From a virus, in the IMG/VR virus record IMGVR_UViG_3300042878_001945, positions 1-44,136 of that record: DNA of 44,136 bases; one strand, given 5' to 3'. Below the pieces are notes generated by a model. The model searched no databases. It was not told the origin of the DNA and was given only the letters and a program-made list of their open reading frames with translations. How positions within the stretch are numbered: position 1 is the stretch's first letter; the number at the start of each line of letters is the position of its first letter. Below are positions 30,480 to 37,759 of this stretch, in pieces. The position numbers and the translations under genes were made by a program.

Positions 30480-32401
30480 TAACGGTTCCCTCTCATGCCA
30501 AATCGCGATCGCATCAAAGCCTGTCTACGGAGCATTGCCTGGTGCATCTGGATCTGCATCCTGTTCTGCTGGAACTGGCCGAATGCCATCTGCTGTTCGT
30601 CGCCCAGCATGCCCATGAAGTTCTGCATCTGGCTCATGCCGTTACTGGCTCCGGAAGCGGCGTCCATTCGGCCTCGGAACTGGCCGTTGCCTTCCATGTA
30701 GAGCTGATTGGCAAGCTCGCGAGCCTTGTTGGCCGGAACGCCGGAGTTCACCAGATCGCTATAGATCTGGCCCTTCAGGTTGTTCGTCTGCGAGGCTCTT
30801 GCGTTGCCGCGACTGCCGTTGGCCTGAATCCCGCCCAGACTGGCCGCGATATTGGCAACGTATCGATCTTTGTTCATATCAAAGCTGGCTTGCCAGTTCT
30901 GAGGGGCGCGTTTCTGCATCTCGCCCATCTCCTGACCCATCCCGTTAGCAAACTGTGCGGCATCTTCTTTGGATGCGCCGTTGTTCTGCATGATACCTTG
31001 AATCATGCTTTGGCCAGCTTTGATGTCGGTATATGGATTAGACGCCGAGGCCCGCAGAGACTCGATTCGCTTGGCGTCAAACGCACTCATATTGCCACCC
31101 ATATTGACCACAGACTGGGCCATGGTCATATCGCGGCCCGAGAGCTTGTTGTCTTTGATGTCCTGCTGCAAGGCACTAATTGCTTTCGGGTCGCCTGAGA
31201 GAGCCTTGGAGATCTGGGAGGCCGAAGACTCGCTGACAGCTTTGCTCTGGGCCAGATTCGCGGTCATCCGGTCTCCACCCAAGCCTGTCCGGCCAAGGAT
31301 CTCTCCGGAGGACATTGCCTCTACAGATGGAAGCGAGCGGACACGGGCGATTTCTGCTGGCGATGTGTCTCTGGCTTGAGCAGATTGCACATCGACCATC
31401 GCTTTGATGGCTTCCTCTTTGTACTTTTTACCTTCGTTGGACTTCTCGCCGTACTTGTCCACGTAGTACATCGCATCGGTGACCTTTTTCTGGGCCGCTT
31501 GCGTGTCCGAGAGGTCGGGCAATCCAAGGTAATTTGGGATGACGCCCATGATCTTGTCTTCGCGTTTACCAAGATCGATGCCAGCACTCTTGGCAAGACC
31601 TTCGCGATTGTCGTAAGCCACCATCGCACCAGTGGCAAGCAGAGCCGTGTAGCCAGAGACTCGCTCGGCTGTTTCTGGGTTTACGCCAGCGGCTGCGGCA
31701 AGCCCCTGAGCGGCAAACGGCAAGTTGTTAAGCGCGCCTCTGGCTCCACTGTAATAAATATCCTCAAGACCATAGCCGACGGACTGAATACCCATGGTGA
31801 TCTGCCAGCGACGCAAACGGGCAGCAGCTCGCTGTTCATGCGTCATGTTTTTGCTGTCTGGGTTGTCCGGATCGACCGCAGCGGTACTCATCCCAAAAAG
31901 AGTGTCGCCCAATGTAGATGACGCAGCAGCACTGCTCATTCCTGCGGCAAATGCTGCATTTCCTGTAGCACTTGAGCCGTAGTTTCTGCCACTGCTTTGA
32001 CGGGCTGAACTGGCAGGGGCTGCTGGCTCGGCGTTTGATTCTGGGCCATAGTACGAGCTGCCCGAAGAGCCAGGAATTGTACCTCCTGTACTTTGACGGG
32101 CTGAACTGGCAGGGGCTGCTGGCTCGGCGTTTGATTCTGGGCCATAGTACGAGCTGCCCGAAGAGCCAGGAATTGTACCTCCTGTACTTTGACGGGCTGA
32201 ACTGGCAGGGGTGGAGGAAAATCCGCCACCACCACCCATTCCGCCGCCCACTCCTCCTCCACCTGTCCCACTTCCACCACCCATTCCAGCCTGTTTTTGC
32301 AAGCCGATCATGCGTTCAAGCTCTGCATTGATCTCTTGGAGCTGGCTCAAAGAGGTCGCGCCAGGCCGGATGTTTAACTGGAAATCGACGACTTGCGACA
32401 T
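30479..32401 (-). CDS. Probable tape measure protein with Gly-rich and repeated linker
   Basis: A 640-residue protein following the tail tube gene. An N-terminal helix (ATSLSQLQEINAELERMIGL) is followed by a Gly-rich stretch (about 40-62) and two and a bit copies of a 32-residue Ala/Ser/Gly unit. The middle and end are helical, including an Ala-rich segment near 220-260 and a Met/Gln-rich C-terminus. At 640 residues it would set a fairly short tail. AAGGAC precedes ATG 32401. No muralytic domain is seen. The assignment is mainly positional. Confidence 0.6.
   Translation of the reverse strand: MSQVVDFQLNIRPGATSLSQLQEINAELERMIGLQKQAGMGGGSGTGGGGVGGGMGGGGGFSSTPASSARQSTGGTIPGSSGSSYYGPESNAEPAAPASSARQSTGGTIPGSSGSSYYGPESNAEPAAPASSARQSSGRNYGSSATGNAAFAAGMSSAAASSTLGDTLFGMSTAAVDPDNPDSKNMTHEQRAAARLRRWQITMGIQSVGYGLEDIYYSGARGALNNLPFAAQGLAAAAGVNPETAERVSGYTALLATGAMVAYDNREGLAKSAGIDLGKREDKIMGVIPNYLGLPDLSDTQAAQKKVTDAMYYVDKYGEKSNEGKKYKEEAIKAMVDVQSAQARDTSPAEIARVRSLPSVEAMSSGEILGRTGLGGDRMTANLAQSKAVSESSASQISKALSGDPKAISALQQDIKDNKLSGRDMTMAQSVVNMGGNMSAFDAKRIESLRASASNPYTDIKAGQSMIQGIMQNNGASKEDAAQFANGMGQEMGEMQKRAPQNWQASFDMNKDRYVANIAASLGGIQANGSRGNARASQTNNLKGQIYSDLVNSGVPANKARELANQLYMEGNGQFRGRMDAASGASNGMSQMQNFMGMLGDEQQMAFGQFQQNRMQIQMHQAMLRRQALMRSRFGMRGNR
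31995..32213. repeat. 96-bp perfect tandem repeat in the tape-measure gene
   Basis: Two full copies start at 31995 and 32091, and a partial third copy of about 27 bases starts at 32187; the second and third starts each follow by exactly 96 bp. The unit encodes 32 residues (PASSARQSTGGTIPGSSGSS...) in frame. Identical DNA shows a recent duplication. Confidence 0.9.
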
Positions 32402-32410
32402 GGTTAGTCC

Positions 32411-33568
32411 TTAAGCAGTGACGCTTTCGATATTCCAGTCGAACGTGTTGCAGATGTCGGCATCCCACATCGCCATGCCTGAGATCTGGGCTGAGAAGAT
32501 CTCGGGGATCGGCGCGATCGACTGCACCGAGTCAAATCCGGTCGCCTTACCCAAGCTAAAATAGATCCGTTTCCCAGGCGTGACAGGATTGTCAAAGATC
32601 ACGGCCAGCGAGACCTTTCCGCCATTGATGCTGTCGCGCATATCGAGGTAACGCTTACGCCAGACTGTAGACCCGTAAGCTACCCCGCCAACCGTATCCA
32701 TGGTTCCGACATCGCCGTCAGGATCTGACAGGTCAACCACCATAGAATACTGAACAGCAGTGACCGTCCTCTGAATGCGGTCAAGCGTGCCTGCACTGTG
32801 GCTCGTGGATGCCAGAGTGTTCTGGAACGTCAAACTGATGGATCGCACCGTAGTCAGCTTCTTTGTGGCAGCAGGGACGGCCCAGACCGTTTCAGTGCTG
32901 TTTGCCACCTGGCTAAAGATAGCACCACCATTAAAGTCTGCGTAAACGCTCACGTTTTTGAACGTGTATGGAGCAGATGGATAAGCACTACAGGCAGGAT
33001 CTTTGCCTGTAGTCGGAATAATGCCTGCTGTTGCTGTTGGGGCAATCTCTGTCCGTGTTGCACCGACGAGCTGCATGTTTAACTGCACCATCGGATTGGT
33101 AGACCCGACTGTCAGGCTGAACTGGCCGATTTTGACACCCTTGTAGCTGTCTGCGTAGAGACGCTGCTGGACGGGGTCAGAATCGACGTAGCATCGGTCA
33201 ATCTGAAAGCTCGTGGCATCGCCTGTCGGATTTGTCGTCGCGTTTGCCTTGGCTAACGCTGATCCGATCAGGAACTCCGCTTGCTCAGAGTACAGCTTTG
33301 TGCTGAACGCTCCGCCGACTGAATAGCCTACGCATGGCAGCAACCGGACACCACCCTTAGATCCGTAGCTTACGATCGGATAGGCGTTGTTTGTGTCGGT
33401 GATAGTCAGCGACCCGTCTTCGATGTCGGGGACGATATAATCCGTACCCAATGTAGCGTTCGCACCGCTATAACCTTGTGCGGTAGGGCCTTTGACTGTG
33501 CCGAGAAACTTGGTCTTGGCAGTTGTGCCGTCGTATTCTTTGAGAAAGTGCGCCCAGAAACGTGCCAT
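32411..33568 (-). CDS. Major tail (tube) protein
   Basis: A 385-residue beta-rich protein (MARFWAHFLKEYDGTTAKTKFLGTV..., IGQFSLTVGSTNPMVQLNMQLVGATRTE, YFSLGKATGFDS), with the Ser/Thr/Gly-rich strand pattern of siphovirus tube proteins. It precedes the tape measure and follows a tail-completion-type gene. CAGGAG precedes ATG 33568. A central VQYSMVVDLSDPDGDVGTMD segment could be a surface domain. No tail-assembly chaperone gene separates it from the tape measure. Confidence 0.7.
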   Translation of the reverse strand: MARFWAHFLKEYDGTTAKTKFLGTVKGPTAQGYSGANATLGTDYIVPDIEDGSLTITDTNNAYPIVSYGSKGGVRLLPCVGYSVGGAFSTKLYSEQAEFLIGSALAKANATTNPTGDATSFQIDRCYVDSDPVQQRLYADSYKGVKIGQFSLTVGSTNPMVQLNMQLVGATRTEIAPTATAGIIPTTGKDPACSAYPSAPYTFKNVSVYADFNGGAIFSQVANSTETVWAVPAATKKLTTVRSISLTFQNTLASTSHSAGTLDRIQRTVTAVQYSMVVDLSDPDGDVGTMDTVGGVAYGSTVWRKRYLDMRDSINGGKVSLAVIFDNPVTPGKRIYFSLGKATGFDSVQSIAPIPEIFSAQISGMAMWDADICNTFDWNIESVTA

Positions 33569-33571
33569 GCG

Positions 33572-34048
33572 TTATCTCCTGATCGAGAGGACAATCGAGA
33601 CCGACCCATTCCCGACCATACATGGCGGGTTTTTGTACTTGGCGTGATTGATGGCTGGCGAGGAGATGAAGTGCGTCCCGTAGATTGCTCTGCGGTCGCC
33701 TTTCAGGGCGTCATGCATCGCCTTTTCGCCACCAAAAAACTGATCGATTGCAGTCTCGATCACTTCCCAGAGATCTATCACCTGGTACTGGTTTGTCCCT
33801 GGAACAATCATCTCTATTTCAATAGAGAAGTTCGCCGAAGTTGATGAGAACGACTGCGGAGACATGCCCTGAGACGAGTAAGTGAAACGGACGGCAGGGC
33901 ATTGCTCTAAAGGTATGACTTCGTGATCGTGGGCGACTCCGTCGTAATCGTCCCATTTCTTGATTACGCCTCTGAGGGTTGGATGCTCCTTGAGATGGCG
34001 AATGAACGCCTTCATGAGCCTTGTCCTGATCCCTTCAGGTATTCGCAT
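33572..34048 (-). CDS. Tail completion/terminator-type protein
   Basis: A 158-residue protein from ATG 34048, which shares bases with the upstream TGA region. An N-terminal helix (MRIPEGIRTRLMKAFIRHLKEHP) is followed by strands (PAVRFTYS, FSIEIEMIVPGTNQYQVIDLWEVIETAI), the arrangement of tail terminator proteins that cap the tube. The position just before the tube gene supports this. No motif is decisive. Confidence 0.6.
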   Translation of the reverse strand: MRIPEGIRTRLMKAFIRHLKEHPTLRGVIKKWDDYDGVAHDHEVIPLEQCPAVRFTYSSQGMSPQSFSSTSANFSIEIEMIVPGTNQYQVIDLWEVIETAIDQFFGGEKAMHDALKGDRRAIYGTHFISSPAINHAKYKNPPCMVGNGSVSIVLSIRR

Positions 34049-34049
34049 G

Positions 34050-34811
34050 TCAAACAATGTTGTTCCTCCCTGTCGAAACCTTGTCAAACCATGCGTTTAT
34101 CTGCCGCTCAAACTGCGTGTATTCGTAAACGGTTGCCTCGCGAAGATCTCGGGCAGGCATGCCTTTGCGACCCTTTGATCCTGGCCTGCCGTCGAACAGC
34201 TCTTCAAGGAACTCGAACTGCTGGCCGTTCTTGTCCACGTTGTAGATGTCGTCCCAGCCGCACTCGGCCTGGAAGTCGATCCCGCCACCAGACACAGAGA
34301 CGCCGTAATTCGTGATCACGCGAGACTGGGCGTTGCGTGGAGCCAGTGGAGGCCCCTTTTTGTCTCGGTAGGTGTTGTAATCCACCCTGACTGGCTGCGG
34401 ATGGTAACTGCTCGATCGGCTGACAGAGACCAGCTCTGAGTCGCCATACTTTGGAGCCGCTTTTGAGATGCTTGCCTGTGATTGCAACGCTGTAAGCGAA
34501 ACCGGAAGCGATGCGGTCGGCGTGCCGGTAGACTGTTGGCTCTGCCGGTAATTGGTTGGCTCAAGCTGGCCGTTCTTGGACTTGCCGTTGCCGCCTGCCA
34601 TGCCAGCCAAGATGCCTGCCTTGTTGCAGATCATTGCCGCAGCAGAGACGCGATATTGCAGTTCTGAGCCGAACTTCTCGCAGTTTAAGGAGTTAAACAG
34701 GTTGTTCAGAGCCGTGTAGGAAGTCTCGTTGATCATGCCGTCCGCTTTGGCCTGATCGGCAGATGTATTTCCTGTAGACTCTGCTGCTGGAGATTGCGTG
34801 GAGACGTTCAT
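34050..34811 (-). CDS. Head-tail connector/minor tail protein
   Basis: A 253-residue protein from ATG 34811, overlapping the previous stop as ATGA, with GGGAG upstream. The first third is Ser/Gln/Thr-rich and probably flexible. The C-terminal part (ECGWDDIYNV ... GSKGRKGMPARDL, EYTQFERQINAWFDKV) resembles HK97 gp10-type neck proteins. Located between the adaptor and the tail terminator, as expected for a neck protein. Confidence 0.55.
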   Translation of the reverse strand: MNVSTQSPAAESTGNTSADQAKADGMINETSYTALNNLFNSLNCEKFGSELQYRVSAAAMICNKAGILAGMAGGNGKSKNGQLEPTNYRQSQQSTGTPTASLPVSLTALQSQASISKAAPKYGDSELVSVSRSSSYHPQPVRVDYNTYRDKKGPPLAPRNAQSRVITNYGVSVSGGGIDFQAECGWDDIYNVDKNGQQFEFLEELFDGRPGSKGRKGMPARDLREATVYEYTQFERQINAWFDKVSTGRNNIV

Positions 34812-35662
34812 ATCGTGCATCTCCCGTCTGCAATCCGGCAGTCAACGGTATACGTTGTCGTGCCAAATCCAAGCTCGTCAAAGTGTGCAACAGCACTCTG
34901 CATGATCGAATTGGCTCTGTAGAACTGCTTCTGGGCGATCTCCTGATAGCTGCCTGTGGTGGGCGTGCTGGAGAGCGAATCAGTGATCAAGTAAAGAGCG
35001 TAATGCGATGCGGCGTCACGGATTGCAGGGCTTACGATCAGCTTGTCGTTTGCAAGCAATGTCTCGACATGCGTTGAGCCGTAGCTCTGAGGTGGGACAA
35101 CTCCATAGAACACGGCATTCCGGCCATAAAAATTGCTGCTTGAGCTAGACCGGAGTATGCAGGAGTCGACCCACACTTTGGCACGATACCGCTGCCTGCT
35201 AAAACCGGACAAGTCGTTGTCTGTATGCGTGGACTCCAGATACGGAGCTTTTTCCAGCAGATCGCCGTAATCGCAGTAAAGCCTGAGATCACCGACCAGC
35301 CCGTTTGTGGGCGATGGATTGATTCGGATAAACCCGCGATAAATTTCGCGAGTTGATGGGTAACATGCCTCGTTGTTTGGGTCGAGCAGCACTCTTATCG
35401 AATAAATGCCTGGAGTGGCGTTCAGCTCGGGAATCTGGATCTGGTACTCGCCTTCGGAAGGCTGAGACCATGTGGCTGTAGGATCTTGTCTGGTATCAAC
35501 ACCAGAAAACCCTGTCGATATTTCGACCGACAGGATCTCTTTTCCGGTGAAACCTGAAATTGCGTAGGCATCCTCGCCGTAGATGCGGCGAGTGAAAGTC
35601 CGTGCCACGCCCTGGCTGCAATCCAGAATCTTGCGATCAAGAGGTTGAGGCTCAGTGAACAT
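34808..35662 (-). CDS. Head completion/adaptor-type protein
   Basis: A 284-residue protein immediately after the capsid gene. The N-terminal half is an Ig-like sandwich (IPELNATPGIYSIRVLLDPNN), and the C-terminal half is helical (DLRLYCDYGDLLEKAPYLE ... AIRDAASHYALYLITDS ... IAQKQFYRANSIMQSAV), as in gp6-like adaptors that sit under the portal. GGAGTCC precedes ATG 35662. The fused sandwich is unusual and may decorate the neck. Confidence 0.55.
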   Translation of the reverse strand: MFTEPQPLDRKILDCSQGVARTFTRRIYGEDAYAISGFTGKEILSVEISTGFSGVDTRQDPTATWSQPSEGEYQIQIPELNATPGIYSIRVLLDPNNEACYPSTREIYRGFIRINPSPTNGLVGDLRLYCDYGDLLEKAPYLESTHTDNDLSGFSRQRYRAKVWVDSCILRSSSSSNFYGRNAVFYGVVPPQSYGSTHVETLLANDKLIVSPAIRDAASHYALYLITDSLSSTPTTGSYQEIAQKQFYRANSIMQSAVAHFDELGFGTTTYTVDCRIADGRCTI

Positions 35663-35695
35663 GACACGGACTCCACGACAGGAGGTCTACTTGGA

Positions 35696-36829
35696 TCAAA
35701 GGGCGGTTAGGAATGGAGTCCGGCTGCGAACAGCAAACTCTGGACGGTAGACCATGGCTCCGAAGAGCGTGTCGAACGTCAGGATGTAGGTGAACTGCTT
35801 CGGATCGTAGCTCACCATGAAGCGGACAGGAATGCCGCGATAGTAAGCCATCGAAGCCTGGACACCCACGGATGGAGGTGGCAGTTCCAGAGGCCGGTAA
35901 GCCACAGCAATGGCCCGTTTGTGGAACATGATGTTGTGGTAACGCTGCTTGCCAGCGTTTGCGCTGGTTCCGACTTCCATCGGAATGTCCAGATCCCAGT
36001 CCACGTTGACACCAAAGGTGGTGTTCACGCGAGCCGAGGTTCGGACGCCAGCGGCGATGCCTTCACCTACGGATGTCTGAGCTGTCCACTCAGCATCTGT
36101 GATGATGTTGGTGTACGTCGAAGGACGCACAAGCAAGTGCATGTTGGCAGTGTCGTCGGTAGGGCATTTCGCCTCCGTCAGAGCCTGCCACATCTTTGCC
36201 AGCGTTGCGATTGGAAGGTTGTGGGCCGTTGTGGAAGGTGTATCGACAGGAGCGATACCCTTGTTCTTCAGGCCTTCCCATTCCGCTGTGGACATGCCGT
36301 TGTCCGGTGTTGACGGGTTCACTCGGAACAGCGAATCGCCGTTCGGTGTTCCAAACAACGTGGCTCCACTGCCGTTGTAGATTAGCGTGGCGATCCGCTT
36401 GTTCACGTAGGTCGTGAACTTCTTGATCGCTTCGTCGATAAACATGCGTCGCAGTTCTTCTGGACGGGCTGCGAGAGCCTTATCCATGTCAGGCACAACG
36501 AATGCGTAGGTCGGGTGCTGATCCAGTGTCAGGAATCGACGAATCGTTCCGACAGGGTTTAGGGTTACGTCCGTACCGTAAGCGGTGGACATGTTGACCA
36601 CTTCGCCAGCAGAGTCTGGGAAGTTGATTTCGATCGTCTTGCCCTGATAAGCAGAGCTGGACGGGTCGATGTCGGTCATAACGAGGTCGAGCAGCTTGTT
36701 AGGCCCGACGAGTGCTTCCTGCGATTGCTGGAAAGCTGAAATGATGTTCCCGAATAGGGAATCGTATTTGTTGGTGGACGGCGTTGAGCCTGACCACCCG
36801 AAATCTCTTGTACCTGGTGCAATTGCCAT
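35696..36829 (-). CDS. Major capsid protein, HK97 fold
   Basis: A 377-residue protein with features of the P22/HK97 group. A disordered-like N-terminus is followed by KTIEINFPDSAGEVVNM, TIRRFLTLDQHPTYAF and DKALAARPEELRRMFIDEAIKKF (spine helix, residues about 115-138). Near the C-terminus, MFHKRAIAVAYRPLELP, MAYYRGIPVRFMVSYDPKQ and TFDTLFGAMVYRPEF are typical closing strands. It follows a Gln-rich scaffold-like gene. No protease cleavage site could be identified. Confidence 0.87.
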   Translation of the reverse strand: MAIAPGTRDFGWSGSTPSTNKYDSLFGNIISAFQQSQEALVGPNKLLDLVMTDIDPSSSAYQGKTIEINFPDSAGEVVNMSTAYGTDVTLNPVGTIRRFLTLDQHPTYAFVVPDMDKALAARPEELRRMFIDEAIKKFTTYVNKRIATLIYNGSGATLFGTPNGDSLFRVNPSTPDNGMSTAEWEGLKNKGIAPVDTPSTTAHNLPIATLAKMWQALTEAKCPTDDTANMHLLVRPSTYTNIITDAEWTAQTSVGEGIAAGVRTSARVNTTFGVNVDWDLDIPMEVGTSANAGKQRYHNIMFHKRAIAVAYRPLELPPPSVGVQASMAYYRGIPVRFMVSYDPKQFTYILTFDTLFGAMVYRPEFAVRSRTPFLTAL

Positions 36830-36877
36830 CGCGAGTTAACCCCATTTTCCTGGGGTGCGCGACTCAAACCGACACCG

Positions 36878-37696
36878 TCAGTCGTCCACTGCTACAATGG
36901 TCGCTCCGTTGGCTACGGCTTGAGCCAACGCACCCTGATTCTGTTGCATCCAAGCGGCATCTCGCAGACGTGCGGATACCGTTGGCAGTTTCGTAGGTGC
37001 TGGCCCGCCGCGACCTTGCAAATCACCGTATCCCTTGAACTGCAATGAAGGCGTCTGGGGAGGCTGGAAGCCTTGTGGCCTCTGAGCCTGCTGCGATGGC
37101 TGGGCAAATCCTTGCGGAGCCATCTGTGGTCGGGACTGTTCGAAGAGCTGGCGTCCTGCCTGCTGCTCCACCACAGATCCCTGTTCGAACGCCTGATTCA
37201 TTTGTCCTGGGACTGACGATGCGTCTGCCGGTTCGGCCTGAGCGTTTTCTTGCGAAACGCTCTGGAAAAGCTGGGGGAACTCCTGATATGCCGTGTTAAC
37301 GACATCCTGCAAAATCTCTGGAGTGAGTTGTTCAACCATCTCCGGAGAATAGCCAACCGCCCGAAGGATCTGGGTTGGCGTTACCCCTTCAGCGAGAAGA
37401 CCGTCAAGTGCGCCCTTGAATTGGTCTTCGTGCTGTGTCCACAACTGATTCTTTGTATAGCCTTGATACTCGTTGTACTGCTCTTCCGTGAGCTGGAGTC
37501 TCGGGTCGGCTTTCACTTCCTTATAAGCCGTTGCAAGCTGGCGAAGCAGGTCGTCTGCCTCCGCCTTCTGCGACCGAAGATCCTCAAGTTCCTTCTCTGC
37601 TCGTTGCTTCGCCTGACGAAATCGTTTGATCGCCGAGTTCTGCTTCTCGTAGAGGTGGTAAGGAACAGGTTGTTGCTCAAAGCCATTCGAAGACAT
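36878..37696 (-). CDS. Probable scaffold protein
   Basis: A 272-residue protein directly before the capsid gene, the usual scaffold position. Residues about 15-60 are a coiled coil (NSAIKRFRQAKQRAEKELEDL...), and the second half is Gln/Pro/Gly-rich. The C-terminus ends in short helices. AGGAG precedes ATG 37696; the longer frame from 37750 covers a GTATTG/CAATAC repeat (37719-37732) that may be regulatory. It is expected to be lost from the mature head. Confidence 0.65.
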   Translation of the reverse strand: MSSNGFEQQPVPYHLYEKQNSAIKRFRQAKQRAEKELEDLRSQKAEADDLLRQLATAYKEVKADPRLQLTEEQYNEYQGYTKNQLWTQHEDQFKGALDGLLAEGVTPTQILRAVGYSPEMVEQLTPEILQDVVNTAYQEFPQLFQSVSQENAQAEPADASSVPGQMNQAFEQGSVVEQQAGRQLFEQSRPQMAPQGFAQPSQQAQRPQGFQPPQTPSLQFKGYGDLQGRGGPAPTKLPTVSARLRDAAWMQQNQGALAQAVANGATIVAVDD

Positions 37697-37759
37697 CAGT
37701 TTGGTACTCCTGTATACGGTATTGTCCAATACTTTTTGAGTGCCTGTCAATACCAGATA

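Noticed and set aside
31376-31921. 181-codon + strand frame opposite the tape measure
   Set aside because: Antisense to the tape-measure gene and lacking any coding signal of its own.
35696-36829. Capsid gene carrying its own protease domain
   Set aside because: The protein is a normal single-domain length, with no Ser-His protease motif.
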